Assembly (NCBI RefSeq): GCF_031846515.1
Contig: NZ_JAVRHO010000020.1
Span: 1-64,000 of the forward strand
Source of the DNA: Autumnicola lenta
GTDB lineage: Bacteria > Bacteroidota > Bacteroidia > Flavobacteriales > Flavobacteriaceae
DNA: 64,000 nucleotides
Reading direction: 5' to 3'
Part shown: positions 17,093 to 25,478 of the stretch, piece by piece
Layout: each line of letters opens with the position of its first letter
How positions within the stretch are numbered: the first letter of the stretch is position 1
Position numbers and translations under genes: made by a program
Notes under the pieces: generated by a model
The model's database searches: none
Seen by the model: the letters and a program-made list of their open reading frames with translations, nothing else
Told to the model about the DNA's origin: nothing

Positions 17093-17506
17093 ATGGGAAA
17101 GCAAGAGATAGCGATAACGGTAGATAGTGTGGTGTTATGCCACAGTGACAGTCAATTTAAAGTTTTACTAATTAAAAGGAAGAAAGATCCATTTAAAGAC
17201 CAGTGGGCGCTACCAGGTGGGTTTATAGAAGAAGGAGAGGACCTGGAACAGGCGGCAAGACGGGAACTGCTGGAGGAAACTGGAGTAAAGATAGATTCTA
17301 TGGAACAAATTCGTGCTTTTGGAAAACCAGGTAGAGACCCACGGGGGAGAATGATTTCTATAGCATTCTTGAGCCGTATTTATTCTGAAGAAACATTAAA
17401 GTCAGGAGATGATGCTAAAGATGCGGGCTGGTTCGGTATAAATAATCTTCCGGACTTAGCTTTTGATCATGAAGAAATTATCACGGCTGCACGCGGGCTT
17501 CTTTAG
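17093..17506 (+). CDS. NUDIX hydrolase
   Basis: 137 aa. The Nudix box is perfect: G43-x5-E49-x7-R57-E-L-L-E-E-T-G-V65. It hydrolyses a nucleoside-diphosphate-linked compound; the N-terminal segment ITVDSVVLCHSD and sequence LLIKRKKDPFKDQWALPGG match the ADP-ribose/NrtR-like branch, but the C-terminal winged helix of NrtR regulators is missing. The start lies one base after the DUF72 stop. Substrate not predictable. Confidence 0.92.
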   Translation: MGKQEIAITVDSVVLCHSDSQFKVLLIKRKKDPFKDQWALPGGFIEEGEDLEQAARRELLEETGVKIDSMEQIRAFGKPGRDPRGRMISIAFLSRIYSEETLKSGDDAKDAGWFGINNLPDLAFDHEEIITAARGLL

Positions 17507-17638
17507 TAGGGTAATAGTATTTTTTTATTAGCTGAAATAAAGAAAACGAAATATAATTCTCAGATTCTGATAATAATCCAATTCTAATGACAGGGTTTTA
17601 TCAGCTCATGTTTTTCTATTACTTTTAAAAATAAAAAA

Positions 17639-18028
17639 ATGAGATTTCACACTAGAAAATGGGTGAAGCCCGGGGATATGAATCCTAATCGTACTTTATT
17701 TGGAGGGAGATTGCTGGAATGGATAGATGAAGAATGTGCACTGTATAGCATAATTCAATTAGAGAACCCGAAGACAGTTACAAAATTTATGAGTGAGATA
17801 GATTTCCGCAGCTCTGCTAAAGAGGGCGATATTGTGGAAATTGGAATCGAGGTCGTGAAATTTGGTACAGCCTCTATTACCCTTCAATGTGAAGTACGAA
17901 ATAAGATGACCAGGGAAACTATTATTACAATTGATAAAATAGTTATGGTCTCTTTAGATGGAAGTGGGAAGCCTAAACCTCATGGTAAAACTAAAGTTGA
18001 ATTTGTGAAAGATAGATTAGAAAAATAA
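17639..18028 (+). CDS. Acyl-CoA thioesterase, hotdog fold
   Basis: 129 aa, single hotdog domain of the YciA/BFIT type that hydrolyses acyl-CoA. The pattern N-x-N-R-T-L-F-G-G-x-L-L-E-W-I-D-E places the catalytic acid on the central helix (about Asp31/Glu32), and SEIDFRSSAKEGDIVEIG forms the following strand. Promoter not obvious. Convergent with the MscS gene, two bases apart. Confidence 0.9.
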   Translation: MRFHTRKWVKPGDMNPNRTLFGGRLLEWIDEECALYSIIQLENPKTVTKFMSEIDFRSSAKEGDIVEIGIEVVKFGTASITLQCEVRNKMTRETIITIDKIVMVSLDGSGKPKPHGKTKVEFVKDRLEK

Positions 18029-18030
18029 TT

Positions 18031-18945
18031 TTATTTCTCTTCGGCTTTGTTCATACGTACGGGAAAATCTTTTTCCATGCCAGCACCGTATAACTTTATT
18101 TCCTGAATATCTGCAGGCATATAGAAACCGTTCTCCTCGAGAGCTTCTTTAACGGCCCTAACCACATTTCCTTTAGTAATGAGTGCTAATCTTCTAAAAT
18201 CTTTAGTGTCTACCCAAAAGAAAACTTTTAGATTTACTGTACTCGTAGCAAGTTCGTCTTCTATCACAAAGTTCTGATGCTCATTATCTTCAATAACTGT
18301 AGGCTCTTTGCGTAATGCGGTCATCACAGTTTTTTTTGCCTCGTCTATATTGTTTTCATAAGCAATACCAATAGTAAAGTTCCATCTAAAGAAACCATCC
18401 TCAGTAAAATTTGTAACAGGTTTTGTTAGAACATCGCTATTTGGAATATATACGTCCTTACCATCAAAGGTTTTTAATTTAGTGTAGCGAAATTCGAGAC
18501 CTTTCACCTTTCCGAAATTTTCTCCTATTTCAACCGTGTCTTCAATATCAAAAGGTCTGTTAAAAGCTAAAATAATCCCGGAAATGAAGTTCTCACCTAT
18601 ATCTTTAAAAGCGAAGCCAAATATTACGGCACTTGCACCGGCAGCTGTAAGAATTCCGGTAGCAATTCCTCCTAAACCTGCAGCCCTTAATGCAAGCATA
18701 ACTGCGACGAGCAGGAAGATAAAACGTATTGTTTTCCCAAGAAACCGACTCATTAGTGGGTCATTAGTACGGGCAGATATTCTTCGCGTAGCAAATCTGC
18801 CAATCCAGCTTCCAATAAGCACACCAAGAATGATAATAAGCAAACCCAGACCTATGCCGGGCAATTGTTCAATAAAGTTATCATAAAATCGTTCAAACGA
18901 ATCTTTTACTGTTGTTACGCTATAAGCACGACTATCTTGCTGCAT
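18031..18945 (-). CDS. MscS-type mechanosensitive channel
   Basis: 304 aa inner-membrane channel. Three hydrophobic helices (about 28-50, 70-90, 95-125), the third Ala/Gly-rich pore helix (GIATGILTAAGASAVIFGFA), then the MscS beta domain (FDIEDTVEIGENFGKVKGLEFRYTKLKTFDG with YIPNSDVL) and the alpha/beta cytoplasmic cage. Close in size to E. coli MscS (286 aa). Opens under membrane tension to relieve osmotic down-shock. One of three MscS-family genes in this window. Confidence 0.93.
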   Translation of the reverse strand: MQQDSRAYSVTTVKDSFERFYDNFIEQLPGIGLGLLIIILGVLIGSWIGRFATRRISARTNDPLMSRFLGKTIRFIFLLVAVMLALRAAGLGGIATGILTAAGASAVIFGFAFKDIGENFISGIILAFNRPFDIEDTVEIGENFGKVKGLEFRYTKLKTFDGKDVYIPNSDVLTKPVTNFTEDGFFRWNFTIGIAYENNIDEAKKTVMTALRKEPTVIEDNEHQNFVIEDELATSTVNLKVFFWVDTKDFRRLALITKGNVVRAVKEALEENGFYMPADIQEIKLYGAGMEKDFPVRMNKAEEK

Positions 18946-19048
18946 TTAAATTCGCTGTTAATTCCTTCTAAAATAGCATTTACCTCATTCAAAATCCTAG
19001 AAATAATAGAGATTAAGGAATTCTTAACAGTTGAGGATGCTAAACATT

Positions 19049-20146
19049 TTACTCCTTTTTATTTCTATTGTTTTCTTCCTCCTGTTTTTTTTTAGCTTCA
19101 GCTATCTGGGTATTTGCCATTACTATTTGCTCCTTTGTTGGTGCTGCCGGCTTTTGCATATTGGCGTTTTCGGGTTCAAAGCTTAAAGTGAGGTAAAAAG
19201 GGAAATGATCAGAGTCAATATTGGCAATTGTTCTGCAGTCGACCAGACGAAAATCTTCTGTGACAAAAAAATGGTCCAAAGGCCAACGCAAAATAGAACT
19301 GGTAGCATCAAAAGTATTAAAAAATCCACGCCCCACTCTTACGTCGAGTAACCCACCAACAGCCTTAAAGAGTCCCGTAGTACTGGACCAGGCTACATCA
19401 TTAAAATCACCGGCAACAATTACGGGTAATTTTGATGCTCTTGTTTTTTTGGCAATTATCATCATTTCTGCATCTCTGTCGGTAGAGGAGGGGTTGTGCT
19501 GTGGCATTGGAGGTGTAGGATGAATAGCAAAGAGCTGTACATCCTTACCTGATCTCAATTCTACAATAGTTTCTATGGAAGGAATACTATCATCTACCAA
19601 AAAATTGATTTTTGAATTCTTTAGAGGAAGTTTTGAGTATAAAAGCATACCATAAGTATTATCCATGGGTACTTCTATTTTAAAAGGAAAGTTTGATGTC
19701 GCTTCACTCAGGCTTTTCTTCCAGTTGTGATTTGTTTCAGTTAATAAAATTATGTCCGGATTCTGATTCTTTAGTTCCTTAATAATTAAATCTGAATTTT
19801 TGTTGTCCTGTAGAACATTTGCAGCAAAAAAGCGAAGAGTATTTTCTTGTTTAATGTCTTCTGAAGCTTCTCCAACCTCATATTGGTTGTGTGGAAGATA
19901 AGGGTAAATTTTTGACAATTGAAATATGAAGCAAGCACTGAGAACTGCAACAAAAGCATAGTCCTTCCAGGATCTCATATCGAACCTTGCGAAGTAAACC
20001 ACCAGGGCTACCATGGTTAGAATAGTGAGCTGTGTATGAGGATAATCAAACATACGAATCCACCAGTAATCGGCTGCAATTATAGGTGCCAGTGTCAGTA
20101 AGACGGCAAGAATGCCAAAACCCAGTAAAAAAGTTTTTAATTTCAT
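19049..20146 (-). CDS. Membrane-anchored endonuclease/exonuclease/phosphatase-family hydrolase
   Basis: 365 aa. N-terminal three hydrophobic helices (about 5-25, 37-55, 63-82) followed by an EEP domain (about 105-325): RFFAANVLQDNKN, ILLTETNHNW (catalytic Glu), VAGDFNDVAWSS (Asp-x-Asn), and SDHFPFYLTL (Asp-His). A highly charged C-terminal tail rich in K, E and N follows (about 335-365). Same architecture as proteins with unknown phosphodiesterase substrates; the active site probably faces the periplasm. Lies between two MscS genes on the same strand. Confidence 0.88.
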   Translation of the reverse strand: MKLKTFLLGFGILAVLLTLAPIIAADYWWIRMFDYPHTQLTILTMVALVVYFARFDMRSWKDYAFVAVLSACFIFQLSKIYPYLPHNQYEVGEASEDIKQENTLRFFAANVLQDNKNSDLIIKELKNQNPDIILLTETNHNWKKSLSEATSNFPFKIEVPMDNTYGMLLYSKLPLKNSKINFLVDDSIPSIETIVELRSGKDVQLFAIHPTPPMPQHNPSSTDRDAEMMIIAKKTRASKLPVIVAGDFNDVAWSSTTGLFKAVGGLLDVRVGRGFFNTFDATSSILRWPLDHFFVTEDFRLVDCRTIANIDSDHFPFYLTLSFEPENANMQKPAAPTKEQIVMANTQIAEAKKKQEEENNRNKKE

Positions 20147-20171
20147 TCAGGAGAATATGTAGCTAAGATAA

Positions 20172-21470
20172 CTAAATCTGATCTTGCCTTCCACTGGACT
20201 CCGTTATAATATTTTTTAAATCGTCTCCGGAAGGTGATTCAAAAAGCTTTAGATCGAAAAAAGAAACAGACGCTATCAAATGATCAAAAATATCAGCCGT
20301 TATATATTCAAAATTTTCCCATCTTTTGTCTTTGCTGAAGCAAAGAATTTCCAGTGGTAAACCTTGTGCGGTTGGCGCAAGTTGTCTTACAATAATGTAT
20401 AAATCCTTATTAATTGCAGAATGCTCGTGTAGGTACGTATCGGCATATTTTCTAAATATCCCCAGATTAGTTTGATTGCGACCGTTTAGAAAAATACTTT
20501 TATCAACATTATTTTTTTCATTATACTTATCTATTTCCGCCTGACGACCTTCTACATAATTTGAAACTAATTTAATTTTCCTGAATCTTTGAAGATCTTC
20601 AGGAGTTAAAAACTTTACAGAGCTTTGTTTAAGATATATAGCTCTTTTTATACGTCTGCCAGGACTTTCCTGCATTCCCCTCCAGTTTTGGAACGAATCA
20701 GAAATGAGACTATAGGTGGGAATTGTGGTAAAGGTATTATCCCAATTTTGCACCCGCACGGTGGCGAGGTTAATCTCGGTTACATTACCATCTGCGCCAT
20801 ATTTACTAAAGGTGATCCAGTCTCCTATTCTTACAATATCATTCACTGAAACCTGAATAGAAGCTACAAACCCCAGGATGGTATCTTTAAATACAAGTAG
20901 TAGTATTGCGGAAGCAGCACCAAGAGATATAGCAAAACTGATGACAGATCTACCTGTAATTTCGGCAAAAATAAACATAAAGCCTATCACCCATAGAATA
21001 ATAAGAACTACCTGACTGTAACTTTCTATTGGTTTATCTCCATACTCTTCCCGGGTCATCAGGTAATTTCGGGAGGTACGGATAAGACTTCGCACAAGCC
21101 ATACTGCCAGAATAATAACATAGATATTGAACAGGAAAAGGATTCCTTGAAGCAGAAGAGGAAAATCTGCAAATATGTGAGGGACCGAATAAAATATGAT
21201 TAGCAAAGGAATAATCTGTCCTACATATTTTGGAAAATTACTTTTTATCAGGAAATCGTCAAAGGTCGTGGTTGTTTTATCTGTAAAAGCTTTAAAAGTC
21301 TCAACCACAAAGCGTTTAATAACATAATTAATAAGTGAAATTAGAAGAATTAGAATACTTAGGTTAACCAACAAATTAATATACATCGCCAGTACCGTAT
21401 TTACTCCCTGGGATACTAATAAGTTTTCTAAAAGACAGAAAATGTGCTTATAATCCTGATTAAAATTCAT
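20172..21470 (-). CDS. Large MscS-family mechanosensitive channel
   Basis: 432 aa. Hydrophobic helices at about 23-50, 85-105, 110-130, 155-170 and the pore helix about 172-195 (SVISFAISLGAASAILLLVF), followed by a beta domain (VNDIVRIGDWITFSKYGADGNVTEINLATVRVQNWDNT) and the motif TIPTYSLISDSFQNW. Resembles YbdG-type channels, which have five helices and low conductance. A DUF3817 gene starts the transcript, with a 3-nt gap. Confidence 0.92.
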   Translation of the reverse strand: MNFNQDYKHIFCLLENLLVSQGVNTVLAMYINLLVNLSILILLISLINYVIKRFVVETFKAFTDKTTTTFDDFLIKSNFPKYVGQIIPLLIIFYSVPHIFADFPLLLQGILFLFNIYVIILAVWLVRSLIRTSRNYLMTREEYGDKPIESYSQVVLIILWVIGFMFIFAEITGRSVISFAISLGAASAILLLVFKDTILGFVASIQVSVNDIVRIGDWITFSKYGADGNVTEINLATVRVQNWDNTFTTIPTYSLISDSFQNWRGMQESPGRRIKRAIYLKQSSVKFLTPEDLQRFRKIKLVSNYVEGRQAEIDKYNEKNNVDKSIFLNGRNQTNLGIFRKYADTYLHEHSAINKDLYIIVRQLAPTAQGLPLEILCFSKDKRWENFEYITADIFDHLIASVSFFDLKLFESPSGDDLKNIITESSGRQDQI

Positions 21471-21473
21471 GAT

Positions 21474-21758
21474 TTAAAGGTATTTTTTGTCGACGTAAAA
21501 CGGCCCGAAAGGAAGTAACGAGCAGAGCAATATTATTGTAAGGTCCTTTAATTTCCACTTCATGCTTTTGTAGAGCAGCATTGCACCTAATACATAAGCA
21601 ATAAATAAAACACCATGAGCCATTCCTACTAAACGAACCATCTCTGGCTGATCAAAAAAATATTTTAGAGGCATTGCAATTAGTAGTAGTATTAAGTAGG
21701 AAAGTCCTTCGAGAATGCTTATCCATTTAAACGTCTTTCTTTTGCTTTCTTTTTGCAT
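21474..21758 (-). CDS. DUF3817 membrane protein
   Basis: 94 aa with three hydrophobic helices; motifs ILEGLSYLILLLIAMPLKY and VRLVGMAHGVLFIAYV identify the DUF3817 family (small integral membrane proteins, function unknown). A TATCTTTG box lies just upstream, and the large MscS gene follows after three bases, so this is the head of a two-gene operon. Confidence 0.9.
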   Translation of the reverse strand: MQKESKRKTFKWISILEGLSYLILLLIAMPLKYFFDQPEMVRLVGMAHGVLFIAYVLGAMLLYKSMKWKLKDLTIILLCSLLPFGPFYVDKKYL

Positions 21759-21777
21759 AGTATTTAATTTCCAATGG

Positions 21778-21785
21778 CAAAGATA
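21778..21785 (-). promoter_or_regulatory. -7 box (TATCTTTG) of DUF3817-mscS operon
   Basis: Exact TANNTTTG match on the minus strand; predicted leader about 13 nt. Confidence 0.45.
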
Positions 21786-21895
21786 GCGGATATAAGGAAT
21801 TTTGCCTCTAATTACTTTATTCTATTCTCTAAAAAATAAATAAAAATCATTCAGATTTTTTGAAAGAATAGGAAGTGGAAAGGATCTATTTTTCC

Positions 21896-21902
21896 TATTT
21901 TG
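21896..21902 (+). promoter_or_regulatory. Candidate galE -7 element (TATTTTG)
   Basis: One base shorter than the TANNTTTG consensus, followed by CAC as in several flavobacterial promoters. Lies inside the longer open frame, which supports the ATG at 21924 as galE start. Confidence 0.3.
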
Positions 21903-21923
21903 CACAGTAAAGAACAGAAACAA

Positions 21924-22958
21924 ATGAGCTCAAAAATATTAGTAACAGGAGGGTTAGGATTTATTGGTTCTCATACGGTAGTGGCTTTACAGGAAAAAGG
22001 CTTCGAAGTAGTAATTATTGATAATCTGTCAAATTCTTCTTTAAATGTACTGGAGGGAATAGTAAGCATAAGCCAAAAAAAACCTGCTTTTGAACAAATC
22101 GATCTCCGCGAAAAGGAGGCTGTAAAGAAATTTTTTGAAAAATACACGGATATTGATGGCGTTATACACTTTGCTGCTTCTAAGGCAGTGGGTGAAAGTG
22201 TGGGAAATCCTCTATTGTACTATGAAAACAATCTTTCCACTCTTGTGTATCTTTTGCAGGAGTTGCAGGAGAAACCGAAGGCAAATTTTATTTTTAGTTC
22301 TTCCTGTACAGTATACGGCCAGGCAGACGAACTTCCAATTAATGAGAATGCACCGGTAAAAAAGGCAGAGTCACCTTATGGAAATACGAAACAGATTGGA
22401 GAAGAGATTATAGCCGATACCTGTAAAGTAGCAACAGGTTTAAAGGCCATTTCACTCAGATATTTTAACCCTATAGGAGCACATCCTTCAGCAGCAATAG
22501 GGGAACTTCCTATTGGCACTCCTCAAAATCTTGTTCCTTTTATTACCCAGACAGCGATAGGTCGAAGACAGGAACTGTCGGTTTTCGGTGATGATTATCC
22601 CACCCGTGATGGAACATGTATAAGAGATTACATTCATGTTATGGATCTCGCTCAGGCACACGTAGTAGCCTTGGAACGATTAATTGAAGGTAAAGAAGAA
22701 TCTAATTATGAAGTTTTCAACCTTGGAACAGGAAAGGGTAATACCGTTCTGGAGGTAATTAATACCTTTCAGGAATCTACGGGGGCAAAGCTGCCGTACA
22801 AAATTACGGAACGAAGAGAGGGAGACGTAATTGCTGCTTTTGCTGATACAGAAAAGGCTAATAATGTCTTAGGTTGGAATGCTAGTCGAAGCCTCTCAGA
22901 AGCTTTAAAAAGTGCATGGAAGTGGCAGAAGGAGGTGTCTAAGGATGAAGAGAATTAA
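21924..22958 (+). CDS. galE: UDP-glucose 4-epimerase
   Basis: Interconverts UDP-glucose and UDP-galactose for surface polysaccharides and galactose use. 344 aa from ATG 21924 (MSSKILVTGG). NAD Rossmann motif TGGLGFIGSHT, ASKAVGES, catalytic FSSSCTVYG and SPYGNTKQIGEEI (Tyr-x3-Lys), RYFNPIGAHPSAAIGELP, RDYIHVMDLA. Length and motifs are those of ordinary GalE. A strong inverted repeat terminator follows 37 bp after the stop. Confidence 0.95.
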   Translation: MSSKILVTGGLGFIGSHTVVALQEKGFEVVIIDNLSNSSLNVLEGIVSISQKKPAFEQIDLREKEAVKKFFEKYTDIDGVIHFAASKAVGESVGNPLLYYENNLSTLVYLLQELQEKPKANFIFSSSCTVYGQADELPINENAPVKKAESPYGNTKQIGEEIIADTCKVATGLKAISLRYFNPIGAHPSAAIGELPIGTPQNLVPFITQTAIGRRQELSVFGDDYPTRDGTCIRDYIHVMDLAQAHVVALERLIEGKEESNYEVFNLGTGKGNTVLEVINTFQESTGAKLPYKITERREGDVIAAFADTEKANNVLGWNASRSLSEALKSAWKWQKEVSKDEEN

Positions 22959-22994
22959 AGCTATTTAATTCTCTTCATAATTTTTAAATGCAAA

Positions 22995-23037
22995 AAAACA
23001 GGCATTTTTCTCTTCTAAAGAAAAAAATGCCTGTTTT
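22995..23037. terminator. Bidirectional rho-independent terminator after galE
   Basis: Perfect 15-bp inverted repeat: left arm AAAACAGGCATTTTT (22995-23009), right arm AAAAATGCCTGTTTT (23023-23037), 13-nt loop. It can serve both galE and the convergent YqaE/Pmp3 gene. Confidence 0.9.
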
Positions 23038-23077
23038 GGTTAATAGCTGCTAATACCCCTATCAACAGCTACTTTTC

Positions 23078-23230
23078 TTATTCGGTTCCATTAACCAAAA
23101 ATGCATGAATTACACCCGGTATCCAGCCTATAATGGTTAATATTATACTGATTAACAGTGTAGATCCCACTCCGTGTTTCATATAAACTGCTACAGGTGG
23201 TAAAAGAATATTTAGAATTATCGTTAACAT
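23078..23230 (-). CDS. YqaE/Pmp3-family small membrane protein
   Basis: 50-aa protein with two hydrophobic helices. It begins MLTIILNILLPPVAVYMKHG and continues with G-V-G-S-T, then ILTIIGWIPGVIHAF and ends NGTE. This is the complete Pmp3/UPF0057 pattern (proteolipid of yeast Pmp3 and plant RCI2 type), linked elsewhere to membrane potential and salt or cold stress. Stop TAA at 23078; ATG at 23230. It lies 30 bp downstream of the DUF1206 gene on the same strand and may be co-transcribed with it. Confidence 0.92.
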   Translation of the reverse strand: MLTIILNILLPPVAVYMKHGVGSTLLISIILTIIGWIPGVIHAFLVNGTE

Positions 23231-23260
23231 AATTAATTGATTTAGTTGATTAATATTAGA

Positions 23261-24055
23261 TTATTCATTTTCACCGTCTTGAAATTGACGGTAACGTGCC
23301 ATCATAAACATATAAATAGCATAGCACACCAGACCTGCTGCAACTGCTCCCAGTAACCAGGAACCATATGAGGAATCCTGAATAAAAGAAAAGGCATCTG
23401 TTGTGCTCTTAATGTCCGATGTGTTTGATTCTATGGCAGCCCTGATAAAGAAAAAAGCCAAAATTCCCAGAATAATACCGCGGGCAATTAGTCCAAGGTA
23501 TCCAGTATTTTTAATCGTTTTTCTTCGTTTTTCTTCAGAAATAGATTTGTAATTAAACTTTTTCAAAAATTCATTGGTATAAGCTTTTTTGATTTGAAAA
23601 AAGCCTGCTACCGCCAACGCGGCACCAACAATAGCAAAAATATAGACTCCTGCTTGTCCTGCCAGAAAGGAGGAACTTTGACCACCTCCACCCCCGGAAG
23701 ATCCTGCAGTAAAAAGCTGCATAAAAGCATAGACGGCTAACCCCAGGTAGATTAAGCCACTTACGAAGAAACCTGTACGTTTAGCCTTGGCTTTTTTATC
23801 TGATCCTATATCTTCAGGATCGCTAATGGACTGTATAAAACGCCAGCCTGCATAACACAAAAGCCCCAAACCTATAAGAATTAAAAGAGCATTTCCAAAG
23901 GGTTGTTTTTCGAGAAATTCGATTACCTGTAATTTTCCTGTTTTTTGTCCTCCCAGGTTAAAAGCGGCCATAAAAGTTAATACACCTGTAATGGCGTAAA
24001 CACTACCTTTAGCCACATAGCCTATCCGGGCCATCTTTTTAAACTTTGAATCCAT
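23261..24055 (-). CDS. DUF1206 membrane protein
   Basis: 264 aa with six predicted membrane helices, arranged as three copies of a roughly 70-residue unit: MARIGYVAKGSVYAITGVL, KRTGFFVSGLIYLGLAVYA and NTGYLGLIARGIILGILAFF each open a repeat (the DUF1206 signature R-x-G-y-x-a-k-G). Gly/Ser-rich linker GSSGGGGGQSS at about 118-128. Function unknown. An 11-bp inverted repeat covers its start codon. YqaE/Pmp3 gene follows 30 bp downstream. Confidence 0.9.
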   Translation of the reverse strand: MDSKFKKMARIGYVAKGSVYAITGVLTFMAAFNLGGQKTGKLQVIEFLEKQPFGNALLILIGLGLLCYAGWRFIQSISDPEDIGSDKKAKAKRTGFFVSGLIYLGLAVYAFMQLFTAGSSGGGGGQSSSFLAGQAGVYIFAIVGAALAVAGFFQIKKAYTNEFLKKFNYKSISEEKRRKTIKNTGYLGLIARGIILGILAFFFIRAAIESNTSDIKSTTDAFSFIQDSSYGSWLLGAVAAGLVCYAIYMFMMARYRQFQDGENE

Positions 24056-24082
24056 TCAATCTGATTTTGGTTCAGATTGAAT
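24054..24082 (-). promoter_or_regulatory. Inverted repeat over the start codon of the DUF1206 gene
   Basis: Perfect 11-bp arms ATTCAATCTGA and TCAGATTGAAT with a 7-nt loop. In the transcript the second arm ends inside the AUG, so a hairpin would bury the ribosome site. It could also be a protein operator. There is no U-run, so it is not a terminator. Confidence 0.6.
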
Positions 24083-24166
24083 TTACTTCAAATCATATAG
24101 ATGCCACAGCTTATTGGGAAAATTTTAGTGCTCTTTTTGAAGATTTTAAGGACTAAGCTTAGTATT

Positions 24167-24784
24167 TTAAACCATTTCAAAAATAACGAGTGCATAAAGA
24201 TAGAATCTTACAAATCGGAGCAATCCGAACATAAGGTAACTTAGAAAGGGAAATCTTATTATGCCGGCAGCAATACTTGTTATAGCAAACGGAATTGGAA
24301 GTAAAGCTCCAACAATAATTAAAAAACCGCCCCATTTTCTTGTATTGGCAATATGTTGAGCCATATTTACTTCCAGTTGCTCATGTACAGAAGGGATCTT
24401 GGTGATGCCTTTCCCAATAAAATAAGACACTATCCCTCCAGCATAGGAAGCAGCTGCCAACAATGAAAGATTCAGGATAGGGCTGGCTGATTTTCCAGAC
24501 CAGGCAATGAATAATTCGGGAGGCACAAGACCAAGCAACGATTCAGAAATAAAGAACACACTAATAATCCCTAACGGAGAATAGGTTTCTGTAACTGTTA
24601 CCAGCATTCCTTCTATGTCGAGTACAAAATAGTCGAGAGCCAGTAGAGCTCCTATAAAAAGAACGATTGGAACTATTGCTTTCTTTATACTCTTCCATAC
24701 AAACTTATAGAATCCTGTATAACTATAATACTGGTGCAATAAGCGTATACGCGACTTCTTTCTAGATTTCGCTTTCCTTTTCAT
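24167..24784 (-). CDS. VTT/SNARE-associated (YqaA-like) membrane protein
   Basis: 205 aa from ATG 24784 (MKRKAKSRKKSRIRLL); a TTG two codons upstream is less likely. A very basic N-terminus precedes four or five membrane helices with the VTT-domain pattern: SLLGLVPPELFIAWSG, AASYAGGIVSYFIGKGI, GGFLIIVGALLPIPFAITSIAAG (the G-x5-P-x4-S-x2-A-G re-entrant motif). DedA/YqaA-type proteins move lipids across membranes; the substrate here is unknown. Confidence 0.85.
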   Translation of the reverse strand: MKRKAKSRKKSRIRLLHQYYSYTGFYKFVWKSIKKAIVPIVLFIGALLALDYFVLDIEGMLVTVTETYSPLGIISVFFISESLLGLVPPELFIAWSGKSASPILNLSLLAAASYAGGIVSYFIGKGITKIPSVHEQLEVNMAQHIANTRKWGGFLIIVGALLPIPFAITSIAAGIIRFPFLSYLMFGLLRFVRFYLYALVIFEMV

Positions 24785-24877
24785 CAACAATTTTTTAGCA
24801 AGTATTTATTCTTAAACTGAAACGAAATCTGTCTCTTTAAAATTTATGCCAGATTTCCTTACAGAAAAAGAAAAATG

Positions 24878-25252
24878 CTAGTTCTCCTCCTCATAGGCTC
24901 TGAAGGCATTTACATATTCCCGAAGTTCTATCTCGTTAACTTTATTAGAAGGATCTGCCATCAAAGAAAATAAATATTCTAAACTTTCCTGTCCGCTAGT
25001 TTTCTCGGTTTCTTCAGTAGTGTCACCTTCTTCAATTGGTTCGTCGTCCGGAATCGGAATCTCAAAACCTTCACAAGCCTCGATGTGTTCATAGGCTAAC
25101 CTGATAACTTTTGCCAGCAAGGGATTACCTTCTTCTACTACTAGATCTCTTAATTCTTGAAGGTCTTTTACAAGAGTATTAATGATGATTCCGTTGCGGT
25201 TTAAATCACGGTGGATTCTATTTAGTAAATTTTGAGCTTTTATATTTTCCAA
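24878..25252 (-). CDS. Conserved acidic hypothetical protein
   Basis: 124 aa, soluble, no recognised domain. The first 65 residues look like a helical bundle (NRIHRDLNRNGIIINTLVKDLQELRDLVVEEG); residues about 66-88 are an acidic, disordered linker (PDDEPIEEGDTTEETEKT), and the tail is helical. The only usable start is TTG at 25252; no ATG or GTG lies between it and an upstream stop. A TAACTTTGCAC promoter-like box stands 75 bp upstream. Confidence 0.7.
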   Translation of the reverse strand: MENIKAQNLLNRIHRDLNRNGIIINTLVKDLQELRDLVVEEGNPLLAKVIRLAYEHIEACEGFEIPIPDDEPIEEGDTTEETEKTSGQESLEYLFSLMADPSNKVNEIELREYVNAFRAYEEEN

Positions 25253-25326
25253 GGGACTATGTTTTAAATCAGGTTAAACAGTTTTATTTTCCAAAAGCTC
25301 CAAATGAAGCTATTTTTAATTTTGTG

Positions 25327-25334
25327 CAAAGTTA
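25327..25334 (-). promoter_or_regulatory. -7 box (TAACTTTG) of the acidic hypothetical gene
   Basis: Exact TANNTTTG match on the minus strand followed by CAC; predicted leader about 70 nt. Confidence 0.4.
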
Positions 25335-25416
25335 CTTTTTTTGTGCTTGTGTGAAAGATTTTAACTTACATTTTGCGCACGCTTAACGACTTAAAATTAA
25401 CAAGAAATTAGTTCTC

Positions 25417-25424
25417 TATCTTTG
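25417..25424 (+). promoter_or_regulatory. -7 box (TATCTTTG) of SDR gene
   Basis: Exact TANNTTTG match 54 nt before the ATG at 25479. Confidence 0.45.
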
Positions 25425-25478
25425 AGTAGAAAGTCATTCTTCATTAGATTTAAAATAATTCAACAAATAAAGTAAAAT

